64,000 nt of DNA, from contig OX485803.1 of the NCBI GenBank assembly GCA_950295325.1, positions 31,000,001 to 31,064,000 on the forward strand, written 5' to 3'. Shown here one piece after another: positions 11,110-22,216 of the stretch. Made by a program: the position numbers and the translations under genes. The first letter of the stretch is position 1; each line of letters starts with the position of its first letter. Source of the DNA: Polytrichum commune (Eukaryota > Streptophyta > Polytrichopsida > Polytrichales > Polytrichaceae). The notes under the pieces are model-generated. The model was given only the letters and a program-made list of their open reading frames with translations, had not been told where the DNA came from and did no database searches.

Positions 11110-12273
11110 TTTGTTTATGCCTAGTGGTTGGTGATAATTTGGTAAATAAGTTTGCTAGGTTACTAGAGGATCAACTTTGCTTCACATCTATATTTGATCA
11201 TAATAGTTCATGAGTGGAACAAAACTTTGATAAGATGTGCTTGATACGGTCTCTTGTGATGTAGCCCACCTTTATTCGAGCAATGCATGCTACATTATCT
11301 TTGCAGATTACCGTTGGAGATTTTGGAACATTGGAAAAACCACAAGAACCTTTGATGTTGCCATCAACCAGTCACAACCAAACGCATTTGCGTGAAGCCT
11401 CATGTAGGGCTACAATTTTTGAATGGTTTGGAGATGTGGCTATAAGACTTTGCTTCATTGATTTCCAAGGTATTATTGCTCCCTACCTAAGAAAACATAA
11501 CATGTTTGTGATTTTCTTTGATGTGGATTGGTGAGGCAGCCCGCATCCACGTGTCCTTTGATGTTGTTATCCTCTTGACTCTATGAAACAATGCTTGATC
11601 CTCCATGCCCTTGAGGTATCGTAGGATATGATTGACACCATTCCAATGCCATTTTGTTGGCTTGGCACTAAACCTAGCCAATAAAGTAACGGCAAATGCA
11701 ATGTCAAGCCTAGTGTAATTTGCCAAATACATAAATGCACTTGTTGCACCCAAATACGGAGTTTTAGGTCCCAAACAGTTCTCCCCCTCATCATATGGTG
11801 TAAACTCATTCTTCTTTAGGTCCAATGACCATACCATCATTGAAGAACTTAGTGGATGAGTGGCGTCCATTGAGAAATGCTCTAGGATTTTTTAAGTATG
11901 CAAACTTTAATGTGTAAAAATGCCTCTTGCAAGATGTTCAACCCATAGACCAAGACAAAAGTTGGTTTCTCTAAGATATTTCATTTGAAATTCACCTTTG
12001 AGATGAAAAACAATATGGGCAATGACACCAGTCATGTTGATGAGGTTGAAATCATCAACATTTACAACCACAATAACTGACCATGTGTAGGTTTGTTTAA
12101 TGAAATGTACATGGACAAACCTCGCTAGTTTTAAAATCTTGATCTTTAAAAAAATTCTTAGATGTTTTTATCACATCCTATTGGCTTGTTTAAGGCCATA
12201 TAATGCCCTCTCAAGTCTAAGCCATTGTTGTTGTCTTTGAGAGTGTTGGAATTCCACCAACTTTGTAGGGGCC

Positions 12274-12312
<39 letters not shown>

Positions 12313-12906
12313 CTAGATTGCCATATAAGTACGTGGTAACTCTATCCATCAACCTCAATTCCAATCTCTTGTCAATTGCAAGACTTATGAGATATTTGAA
12401 TGTAATTGAGTCTACCACAAGGGAATATGTCTCTTCATAATAAATGCATGGACGTTGGATTAAAACCTTGGGCAACTAGTTGTGCTTTGTATTGGGAAAC
12501 ATTTCCAAACTTATTTCGTTTCCTCACAAACATTCATTTACAACCCACTGGGTTAACGCTTTTAGGTGTAGTCTCAATTGGACTAAACACCTTTCGTGAT
12601 CTCAAAGACTTTAGTACAAATTTCATGGCTTCTTCCTATATGGGCCAATCACTTCGATTACGAGTCTTTGCTATAGTAGTTGAATTGCAATCGTCGTCCA
12701 AGTGTTGTGAAATAAAAGGTATCATCTAGGTTTATTTGTGTACGGTCCCATAACTTTATTTTCTCCAAAAAGTTGATTACAATCTCTATTGAATCAATCG
12801 ATACTTCTTTTTCAGAGTCATCCAACTCAATGCATGGAAATATACCATCATGTGCTACATGTACCTCTCCATGGGTACGTTGATTGTGGGGTTGAACATC
12901 TTTCAT
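11110..12906 (-). pseudogene. Ty1/copia pol remnant (RT-RNase H)
   Basis: On the minus strand, from 12730 leftwards: an NPVG(C)KW-like motif near 12550; YYEETYSLVVDSITFKYLIS (copia RT) at 12475-12330; then YLGATSAFMYLANYTRLDIA and AKPTKWHWNGVNHILRYLKG (RT/RNase H connection) at 11770-11590; and a NLANLFTK-like RNase H tail near 11180-11110. Frame breaks, a CA microsatellite and missing blocks show an inactive copy. The 3' end points to the left LTR, consistent with its PPT. Confidence 0.85.
12276..12308. repeat. (CA)n microsatellite
   Basis: An uninterrupted CA run of about 16 units lies inside the copia RT remnant. The minus-strand frame is read through as a Cys-Val run, which is an artefact of the repeat. 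Confidence 0.95.
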
Positions 12907-13699
12907 GTCTTCACAAGGTTGTTTTGCAATTTCTCAATGAATCAACATGTGTTTCTTTTTAGAGTCATCCTATTCAATTCTTGAAAGCATACCTTCACGT
13001 ATAACATGTACCTATGTCTGGGTACGTCATTTGTGGGACCGAAGATCTCTACCATGATCTCTTCTCATAGGTGTGGTTTGAAGAGTACGTATTTCTAGAC
13101 AAGCATGAACATAAAGAATATGAATATGTGACTTAGTCATATTTGTTGCATTATTGAATGAATCAGGTAGTCTATTTACTAACGGAGCTAAATGCAGAAT
13201 GCGTTCAACCTCTCTTTTGCATTCTTAGGTACGAGCATCTAGAACCATGTTTGGAGTAGATGAAGCATTGAAGTTCAAATCTCTACAATGATTTGGTTGT
13301 CCTATCAAATATGAAAAAAATTCTTCATCGAACAAACGATCAACAAATCTTCCTCACAATAGATTTATAGTTGGAGGTTCTTAGTATATAATAATGCGAG
13401 GTGATTCACACCCAACATATATCCCCTCCCTCATTTGAGGTCTATCTTGGTTCTCTATCGGGAAGGAATGGGTACTAGAACCTTACAACTAAGGATCCTT
13501 TGGTGTTTCACGCTAAGTGCTTGACCAAACATTGCTTTTGAAAGTGTAATGGATTCTAACACAGATGGTCTGAAACTAATCAATGATCATGCATGAAGGA
13601 TAGTGTAACCCCATGTTGAAGTATGAAGATTGGATCTTTTGAATAATGATGATTTACATCAATATTTTAATAAAATATTTTGATAGACCACTTGTCTCA

Positions 13700-13932
13700 T
13701 GGACATATTGTATCCTTTCATTTGAGAGAAGTTTGAGGATGGAAAAATGATATTTCTAACATCTCCACATTACCTCCAGAAGTTCGCAAACATTGTGACC
13801 AAGGCATTACCAAGTGACAAGTTTGAACATTTTCGCAGCCACCTCACCATCACTTCACTCAAAGACATACAAACTCTACTTGATACCAATGCAACCACAA
13901 ACATTATCAAAGAGCATATAATGAAAATGTAG
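13700..13932 (+). pseudogene. Copia RNase H C-terminal fragment in opposite orientation
   Basis: The plus-strand frame contains KFANIVTKALPSDKFEHFRS, the typical copia pol ending (ADIxTKALPxxKFxxxRxxLG). The resident copia pol reads on the minus strand, so this is a piece of a different copia element, or a rearranged part, caught between the same LTRs. It ends with a stop at 13930-13932. Confidence 0.75.
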
Positions 13933-14247
13933 CTTTGCGACTCATGGAATAGGTTGGTGTAGCCCAGTGATTCCTCTATCTATTGCCGCTTCCTTAGATC
14001 ATAATTCTCATAGTCACCACACTTTTCTCTCTTCCACCTCACAATAACCAAGCAAAATACAACTCTTACAAAACGCCACTAAACTAACTACAAAAATATT
14101 TGTTAGAGCTTCGTATCGATAACATGTTACAAAAATTGATGAGATTAGAGAGAGAGAATGATGGGTAAAAATCTACAAGCAAGAGAGCACGAGAGTGAGA
14201 GGTCGCTTCTTACTTATTGACCTTCTACTCATGGTGGATATAAAGGG

Positions 14248-15432
14248 ACATGTCAAACTAATAAGGATACACAACGACCCGGCCACGCCGCATGACACTC
14301 TAAAAGTATCTTTTGATACTACACAAAAACAAAAACAAAAACAAAATAGGGTATTTATAAGTACCACCAAAACAATAGAGAAACTTAACTCCAACAAACA
14401 AACAATCAATACCTTTAGAAAACAAGACACACCTAACCCTAAGATACTCAATACTAAAACTAACATCAACCCAAAAGATACATACCAAACCAAATACCTT
14501 AAAAGACAAAACTCTCAAAAGACCTACAAAGTATACGGAATCAATATAGCAAAGTTATATACAAACACTAATAGAAAACAAAACAAATACTACATATTAA
14601 AAACTATGCACAAAATATATAGAAACAATAACAAAAGAAATACAACACTCATCAATACTCCAATAAAGTTTCTAATAAACAACATACAAATTAAAATCAC
14701 AACAAAACCACTTACCAAACACATCAAAATTAATAACAAAATAATAAAAACTCCCCCGAATAAACATACCAACCCTCCCGAAAGGCATATCCTTACACAA
14801 CATCCATATACTAAATATATTGAAACCCACCAAAACATAATAGAAAAAATCACCCCTAATACCAACGAACTACAACTAACATACATGTGTAAAAACCATA
14901 ATCCTAATAAACCACATGTATATAAAAAATCAATACACTCCAATCAAACAACCCTAATTGGAGCTCGGCCTACCGGCCTCGCACAAAAATATATATAAAA
15001 ATAACATAATAAAAATCAATAAAATTAAAAAACTAATAAATTCACCCTCATATAAACCCGGCTACACTAACACAAAATCATATCAACTAATAGAACCACA
15101 TAACATAAGAAGAAACCCCCAAAACACCAACATAGAACAAAAAATAATAATAATAACAACTAACCATCACTTGAACCTCACACATTTCAAAGGTTTCAAA
15201 CCCCCTATAAATACCACCAAAAACATAGAAAAAATCACCCCTTACACCAACAACCTACACCTAACCATACCTCATAAGAAAAAACATAACAAACCTCATA
15301 CACCCAAACTAAATACCGAGCACCTAGCCAAGAAACCCATAAAGCATAACACTCAACCATTCAAAAATACCAAACACCAAATCAAAGGAACAAAAAGCAC
15401 AAAAAACACCATAACCCCCAAAACTAAGAAAT
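14248..15432 (+). other. LINE 5' region with diverged repeats
   Basis: This A/C-rich leader holds two open but low-complexity frames (to 14998, and 14958-15467) rich in Asn, Thr, Lys and Ile, with no known domain. Diverged direct repeats are visible: segments around 14835-14920 and 15205-15300 share AAAACATA.TAGAAAAAATC, ACC.AC and the peptide sense IEKITP.TN, and a weaker third copy starts near 14345. An (AAAAAC)n run is at 14321-14345. It could be a 5' UTR with subrepeats or a degenerate ORF1. Confidence 0.45.
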
Positions 15433-17080
15433 ATGTATATATATATATATATATACATGAAAAATAAGACCAAATTAAAAAACCTACATAATATTATACA
15501 CAACATACTACTAAAATGTGGAGACATAGAACTAAACCCAGGTCCTATGCCTAACGTACTAAAAGAACATCCACCGGCACACAAATCTAGATCCAAAACA
15601 TATTTTATACCGAGTACATTAAAGTTTCATCCTGAATACCAACACATCACACAAACCTTTTCACCGCTACTAAACACAAACCACTCTAACCATAACAATG
15701 CCTCTAGAACATTCCCTAACCTTTCATCATATATTAACCAAAATAGGCATTATCCAACACCAAACATTTTATTTGCACTAATCACAACCATAGGCCCAAA
15801 CAGAGATACATGTGAATACCTCATCTGAAATTCAAACCCGGATTGGACCTCTTTATTGCTAACCAAACTAAACGCCCTAAGAAATCCCCCTGAAAACCAC
15901 ATTAGTACTATACACCCGCATACCCAAATATTACAAGATAACCCAAATATAATCAATCCACCAACTACCATACACGACAAAATTTACAAATACATACATC
16001 AAAACCAAGACCCACCAAGCCTCGAAGCACTAAGTAATCAATTTCCCTACCTACCTATAAACTTTCTTAAAGAAACATTGAAAATATTTGAACCCCTAAC
16101 CGAATACATACACCCTCTACCTACACCACCATTGCCCCAGCCCCCACCGCCACACCATAGCCAAAATACTAATCACCACACCCAAATCATAACATGGAAT
16201 GCCTCATCACTAAATACAACATTACCTAACATACAAAACATTATATACCACTCACAGGACAAACCAACCATAATCACCATACAAGAAACTAAATTAACAA
16301 AAACTAAATCAACTAAATACATACAAAACCTATTTCCAGAATATAAACTAATCTTTAACAACACACATACACTAACGAGATGCATCCAACAAAGGATACC
16401 GTATACTCCTACTAGAGGGGGCCTCCTCACACTCATACACAAAAAATATGCGTTCCAAGGAAACATTTCCAAAATACCATCCCCTGCCAACATATCGCCA
16501 TACCTACAAATTATCCATATAAAAAACAACCCACTAAAACCATGGTTACTATTTCATATGTACATGCCCTCGCACGAAGAAGACATCAGATTAATTCCAG
16601 ATATAATGCATACTATAAATACACAGATAAATGCACACCCAAATCATACACACATACTATATGGGGACTTTAATAGAAACATCGCACTAATAGGTAGACA
16701 AAATGAACACGGTACCACTCCCCCACATGAAGAGGACATTAGATGAAGAACCTACATAGATAGTCTAGCCCTCGCCTATATTCCTACAAACACCACATAC
16801 TCTAGACAAGGAGGACATAATTACACGCACACTAGCCTTATTGACGGTTTCTATACAAATACACAATATGCAACAACATATACATCAAGTACACTACAAG
16901 AACAAAACCTAAACTCAGACCACCTACCAATTATCCTAGAAATACCACGCAACACCCTAATAGCCCGAGTAACACAACTCTCAATACCTCCATCAACCAG
17001 AATTCTAAACCCCATTCCACAATATAAACTAGATAGTTTTAATACCAAGTTTTTCGAAGAAAACGCAATCCAACTTAATT
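15433..17080 (+). pseudogene. LINE ORF: 2A peptide plus AP endonuclease domain
   Basis: One reading frame runs from 15433 to a TAA near 17078, broken only by TGA at 15826 and TGA at 16744. After the 2A-like motif (15517-15546) comes a Pro/His-rich linker and then an APE (exonuclease III-like) domain. Its blocks are ITWNASSL (about 16190), TIQETKL (catalytic Glu), RGGLLTLI, LYGDFNRN (Asp/Asn of the active site), SLIDGFYTN and LNSDHLPI (catalytic Asp-His). All main APE catalytic residues are present. It would nick target DNA for target-primed reverse transcription. Confidence 0.85.
15517..15546 (+). other. 2A-like ribosome-skipping motif
   Basis: The in-frame peptide CGDIELNPGP exactly matches the 2A core D(V/I)ExNPG|P, preceded by a Leu/Ile-rich helix-like stretch (IIHNILLK). 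2A motifs at the N-terminus of ORFs are documented in several APE-type LINE clades and in trypanosome ingi. Here it would separate a short N-terminal peptide from the APE-RT polyprotein during translation. The match is complete, so decay has not yet touched this motif. Confidence 0.85.
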
Positions 17081-17358
17081 AAATAACCATCCGACTATCT
17101 AAAGACCACCTAACACCAGACCAATGACAACAAGCATGTACACAAATGGACAATATCACCCAAACAATCTCTAAAAACATTGAAGAAACGTGTAGTGCCA
17201 CACCTATACCTACCTTAACCAGCAGAGCCACTCAACAAGGTGGCTACTTGCCCACAAAAATCCAAAAAATATGGAAACAACACATAACAACCTACCACCT
17301 AATCAGAAAAACTATATACATTGCAAAAAATTAAACAAACTGGCGCATACACCCAATA

Positions 17359-18687
17359 ATGGACACACTAAGACAATATAGCCGAATACACATCCCTCCC
17401 CCACCTGAAGACGATTCCCTAATTAACACATGGATTAAAGAAATAACAATGATAGCCAAAACAACAAATTTACAAGCCAGAAAAACTACCACTAAATACA
17501 CTAAAGAATGCATTAAGAAAGCCATATCCAAATACAGAAAACTGTATGAAACCAACCCAAAAAGAATAAACAGAAAAATATTTAAAAACCTTGAGACCCC
17601 ACCACTAGACTGCATCACGGATCGCAACAACAATATACTCACAAATCCAGAGGACATAGCAAATGAAATACACATACAACAAACCCTTAGTAATAAACCC
17701 GCCGTACCCACATGTTACTACTTATCAATCCACCCTCCTAAGTGCACATGCGCAGTTAGGCAGTACCCATGGCACGACCTAGAAGGACTGGTTTTAGAAA
17801 AACGAGGTGACCCACAAACACCCCTATATACATACCTTGACCTAAAAACTTACAACCTCTGCCTCAAAAATCTAGCAAACAATAAAATCCCAGGACCAGA
17901 CAAAATTTCCAACTCCATACTAAAAAACATGCCTAAAAAATTCTAGCACATACTATTTATGTTCTTCATATATTCTTATAAACAGAAACAAATCCCGACC
18001 TCTTGGAAAACTAGCCTAACAATATTATTATACAAAAAAGGAGATCCCTCCCTACTATCTAATCATAGATCAATAGCACTCGCTAATACTATATACAAAT
18101 TCTTTACAAGCACCCTATGTAGTCAATGTAGTCAACTAGCAAATTGTCCTGCTACAATGAAACAAAAAATTAGCATGGTAGACACAGTAATCAGAGCAGG
18201 ATTTGCATATAGCTTCTATGCAGTACCGTTCTCACTACCTGGAATCATAAAATTAGATAAAAAAATAATAGCCATCCAAAATAAAATGTGTGGACTCCCC
18301 AAATGTACACCAAACATGGTCATTCAACTACCCCACGAGTTGTTCGGAATAGAAGCCTTCTCACTAAAGAATGCCTACCTCAGATGCATAGGAGAACAAC
18401 TTAGAAATGCATTAAATGACAAAGGTAAACTTGGAACAATATACAGAGGCCTTACACACTACATACTAGCCAAATACGGGGGTGCAGAAAACATACCCAG
18501 GATCAGACACCACGATTGCAATAGATCCCCCACTACCAGAACAATATACCTTATCAAAGTAGCAAGTGGAGCCCACCTTAGAAGTAAGATAGAAAAATTC
18601 CCCTTAGAAACCACACCACTTGAAAGGGAATGGCATAAGTTATCCACAACACCCCCCCCCCGCAAAAACTGGCTACTCGAGACTTAA
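17359..18687 (+). pseudogene. LINE reverse transcriptase with deleted catalytic core
   Basis: The frame holds the RT N-terminal block (LANNKIPGPDKISNSILKN, about 17865), a TAG at 17944, then IPTSWKTSLTILLYKKGDPS (motifs 1-2, about 17995) and NTIYKFFTSTL (about 18090). Directly after it, at about 18120-18140, the sequence jumps to the thumb/C-terminal part (GFAYSFYAVPF, IQNKMCGLPK, AYLRCIGEQL). Motifs A to D, including the FADD/YADD box, are absent. The ORF stays open across the junction. TGTAGTCA is duplicated there (18118-18135), a possible deletion scar. Confidence 0.85.
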
Positions 18688-18689
18688 AA

Positions 18690-20310
18690 TATATACATAA
18701 ATTACTCCTTGAAAACATATATGACATAAAACAACTCACCCTACCAAATGGCACGCACTTAATGTCATGCATCGAATACTCAAAATACTATAAAAAACCC
18801 ACACACCTGATAAAACAAGCATTAAAAACAATAGAACAACTATTTTGCTACCCATGTTGCAACGAAGAATGGCTAGAAACATGCCAAGACCATTACCCAC
18901 CACGTACACTAAAACGAACATACGCCATAAGGGAACATAATATAACACCACTAAATAGTGAAATCCGCACACACCCACCAACCCCACCACATCCAACACA
19001 ACTGACCACTCCCGTACACATAAAAAACAACCCAATAAAATACCCTATACACTCAATAATAGACCACTGCATAAAGCCAACTACAGATAAATACAAAATT
19101 ATAAAAAACCAACATACATACCTATGCCAATGGGTACTACCCAATGGAACAATATATACCAAAAACCTTCCACAAAGGAATTATTCCCTTACAATCTCCC
19201 AAGAAATATACAACACAACACAAACTTAATACTCACATACTACACCAAAACACAACATAAAATATACAAAAACCTCATGAATGGAAATGACATGTTCACC
19301 CAAAACAAAGACCCCAGACACATCTCTCCTCCCCTAAACATCTCACTCGTGAAAATCTCAACATATGAATGTAACCTTGAAAAAGACATCAACACTAATA
19401 CAAACAAAATCCAAATACAAAATGATTCTACCCATATCTACGATGAAACAGGTAAACACATTATCACCATTCCACACAACAGACTTGTATGGCTATGGAA
19501 CCAATACAATCGTATATTACATCAACCACATGACCTAATACCCCCTACTCAACCATTTGAAATCGAAATAACCTGGTTATATCAAAGATACAAACATAGA
19601 ATACCGAAAAATGATCCACTAAAAAACGCACACCATTCCCTGCCCAAAACACTATTAGACTACATCATAACATCCTTTGAAATCACACACTCTTATTTCT
19701 CATCCCCAGTCACATGCTCAACCCATCTAACAAAATTCTTTTCACCATTTCCTAGAGATAAAATCTTCGGGTCCATCGGTAACGCATTCTCACACAAGTG
19801 GCAAGGAATAGGATACGCCCACCCACACAATGAAATTGAAGCCCAAAAAGCAATCCATTGGGCCAAACTAGCAACGAAGCAAGATCCATACACCATCACC
19901 ATACTTATCATCCCAGACCCAAATTGGTACCAGAACTTTACACCACACTTAGGCCCCTTCCCAGACACACATGTAATCATTCAAATACCAGCAGACACCA
20001 CCAAATATGAAGAACCTACAAGACCACAAGAATCCAACGAGCCTCGCATAGAACCACTCACCATAAGAATCCTATGTGTCCATCACCAAAACAATAGTAT
20101 CGGTAATATAGAACAAATGAACACAATAAGAAACATATGCAACAACTTGAACATATCCCGCACAATCACCCAAATTGCCCCCCCTACCCCACAAAATCTA
20201 GAAGTCAACAAATGTAAAACATGGAATACCCTCACCTACCCAACTACAAGCACACACCTACATAATACAATCCCACAAATCCCCAACTATGAAAACGAAA
20301 CACCACTCAA
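18690..20310 (+). pseudogene. LINE region between RT and RNase H, possible methyltransferase-like segment
   Basis: Two shifted frames (18762-19229 and 19124-20371) cover this part. Around 19690-19935 the protein reads YFSSPVTC, SPFPRDKIFGSIGNAF, WQGIGYAHPHNE and ITILIIPDPNWYQN. The spacing recalls PCIF1-like N6-adenine methyltransferases (FxSxG...W.G...NPPF...A...A...IP.W), but the catalytic NPPF position reads AHPH, so it would be inactive or is only a resemblance. I do not recognise the rest. Treat the methyltransferase idea as inference. Confidence 0.35.
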
Positions 20311-20319
20311 ATTCCCCTC

Positions 20320-20944
20320 CAAATACTGCTTCTACACAGATGGATCCTTTAACCCCCCCCCCAAAAAATAGGAGATAGTTGGCAGAGAGAAGAAGCTGGA
20401 TACGGTATATATAACCAAGAAAAAAACTATCAAACTTGCACTAAGACTACCATGCCTACAAAACATATTTCGAGCAGAACTAATGGCCATTCACCTCACC
20501 CTTAAAATAATAATAAATGACTTCCCAAATGAACCAGCACATATTTTCACAGATTGCCTTAACGGCCTATATGTAATCAAAAACCAAATAAAACACCCCA
20601 CACTACACAATAACCACCCTGATAAAACTATCTTAGAAGAAATAGTGAACTCTCTTACACATAGAACCCAACCCACAACACTATACAAAGTAAGAGCACA
20701 TGCAAACATCAAAGGTAACGAAGAAGCCGATACACTTGCTAAAAAAGGGACATCAAAAGAACACTACAATGCCTCCCAACCATACGAATTTGCCCACTCA
20801 ACGCCGTACTACTACCAAAGAGACACATGGCCATCAATGGGAACAACCCCAGACAAAGGACCCATTAGATTCCTAGAAAAACATCTAGTGAAGTACAATA
20901 TGAATATAAATTTAGAATTGATCCCTATATTATACCCTACATAG
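20320..20944 (+). pseudogene. LINE RNase H domain
   Basis: Type I RNase H residues appear in order: FYTDGSF (first Asp, about 20330), FRAELMAIHL (Glu, about 20468), HIFTDCLNGLY (second Asp, about 20540) and VRAHANIKGNEEADTLAKKG (His and last Asp, about 20688). A stop near 20369 and a C-run frameshift (20351-20358) separate the first Asp from the others. The domain would remove the RNA template after reverse transcription. Confidence 0.85.
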
Positions 20945-21099
20945 ATAAATGGATAGCCAATGATAAAATAGATAATGAGCTGTCAAATAAATTTTGGACA
21001 AACAAAAATATAACTGACTCCCAAAAAACATGTCTTTTAAATCTAAAACATGGTCAATACATGGGAAATGCCAGGAAATAGCTGTTCTTCGGAAGAGAA

Positions 21100-21792
21100 G
21101 CTTTTCCATCAATTACATGCCCCATATGTGATTCAACAGACCCAGATACATGGCTGCATGTACTTCTAAAATGCAAACAACACCACATTCATGCCCTCCG
21201 TACCAAAAGACACAATAAAGCAGTATGGGAATTAAGAAAACTTATAGTGTCATCAAAAAAGTCAAGATATTATATTCTCATGAATGCAGGAACATTCAAT
21301 AATGACCCCCCAGAAAACACGGTCCCTTCATGGATATTACCGTGTGCATGTGGCCAACAAAGATGCCATTGCAATGCCAGATTTAAACCAGATCTTCTAT
21401 GTGTGAAAGGACTACCATATCAATCCTCACCCCCAATAGAACCTAATGACAACCTAACAATACAATTCATTGAATTTACATACTGTAACGATAGAATACC
21501 GGATGAAACTATAAACCGTAAAATAGAAAAATATAAACCATTAATGGACAATATTGCCAACAAAGGTTGGAAAATAGACCCACTAATTGTCATCACTGCA
21601 GGCACTAGGGCTGCCACACATATCCCCTCTATGGATAGCATTGAAACAACATTTAAAACCCCTAAGCAGAGCATCAAGAACACATTTGAGGCAATTAATG
21701 TCATCGCTATACAATATGCTATGTCCATAATTCTGCACAAAAGAAGGATAGAAAATAACGAGCCAATACCACTTGACACACAACTACCATAA
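21100..21792 (+). pseudogene. LINE C-terminus: CCHC knuckle and restriction-like endonuclease
   Basis: A CX2CX9HX4C knuckle (21118-21174) is followed by ALRTKRHNKAVWEL. This matches the CCHC plus R..RH(D/N) spacing that precedes the endonuclease of R2-type LINEs. Next come ARFKPDLLCVKG (the R.PD block, about 21376), LTIQFIEFTYCND (the Glu strand, about 21453), a Lys-containing helix KIEKYKPLMDNI and a hydrophobic strand IDPLIVITAGTRA. This is the PD-(D/E)XK RLE layout. The TAG at 21078-21080 breaks the frame upstream. With the APE at the other end, the element has two endonucleases. Confidence 0.75.
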
Positions 21793-21994
21793 GAACTCCC
21801 AAAACACTAGCCAGCCAATAAATAAAAGATATCACAATAAACTAGTGGAAGGCCCATGACTCAACACCCACCCCACAAAGTTATAACCTTTGCCCCTACA
21901 AGCATTACAACCACACCAACACATGGCCAACCAACTTGGTCACCCCAGTTTCTATAGTGCCCACCCCGAGAGGGGTTAGTAGTCTTGCACCACT

Positions 21995-22021
21995 GATATT
22001 ATGTCCAGTGGACATAATATC
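21995..22021 (+). other. Perfect hairpin near the LINE 3' end
   Basis: GATATTATGTCC - AGT - GGACATAATATC forms a 12-bp perfect stem with a 3-nt loop, 66 bp before the insertion boundary. A smaller palindrome (CCCCGAGAGGGG, about 21964-21975) lies just upstream. LINE RTs often recognise 3'-UTR structure, so this could be the recognition stem. The element is already non-coding here. Confidence 0.7.
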
Positions 22022-22216
22022 AAGGGTGGGTCAAACGGGCATTTCAATCATGCTGATCCCACCAGGGGTCAGCGTTTCTTCTCTCTCTGGATATAGAGGG
22101 TTTGATACCTTTGAGGTAACATGCCTCGTCGGTAACTACAATTCCAAGATAATAACCTATGACAATGAAGTTGGATTTATTGACATCTAGTTGCCATTGA
22201 CAATGGTGTCTTAATG

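Larger units (their letters stand above)
14248..22087 (+). mobile_element. 7.8-kb Dualen-like LINE with two endonuclease types
   Basis: A non-LTR retrotransposon is inserted in a copia LTR and flanked by a 13-bp duplication TGGATATARAGGG (14235-14247 and 22088-22100, one difference). In one coding direction it holds a 2A-like peptide, an APE endonuclease, RT pieces, RNase H, a CCHC knuckle and a PD..E restriction-like endonuclease segment. APE plus RLE in one element defines Dualen/RandI (established for Chlamydomonas Dualen). The coding strand is extremely rich in A and C. It carries stops, frameshifts and a deletion of the RT catalytic centre, so this copy is inactive. There is no poly(A) tail; the 3' end is CT-rich. 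Confidence 0.85.
14125..22216 (-). repeat. Ty1/copia 5' LTR split by the LINE
   Basis: The LTR occupies 14125-14247 and 22101-22216. The two parts join into the same order as the intact left LTR at 10624-10894. The inner end (14125) is followed on the minus strand by a degraded primer-site-like sequence containing ATACGAAGCTC. The outer end reads CATTAAGACACC where TGTTAAGACACC is expected, so the terminal TG is mutated. No clear 5-bp duplication was seen around the whole copia copy. Confidence 0.8.

Noticed and set aside
12225-12475. Overlapping ORFs with His-Thr or Cys-Val runs
   Set aside because: The runs are translations of the (CA)n microsatellite; only the copia RT part of the minus frame is meaningful.
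14590-14943. Hydrophobic minus-strand ORFs resembling membrane proteins (also 16173-16529 and 17331-17711)
   Set aside because: They are shadows of the A/C-rich LINE: the complement is G/T-rich and reads as Val/Leu/Phe/Gly/Cys on the minus strand.
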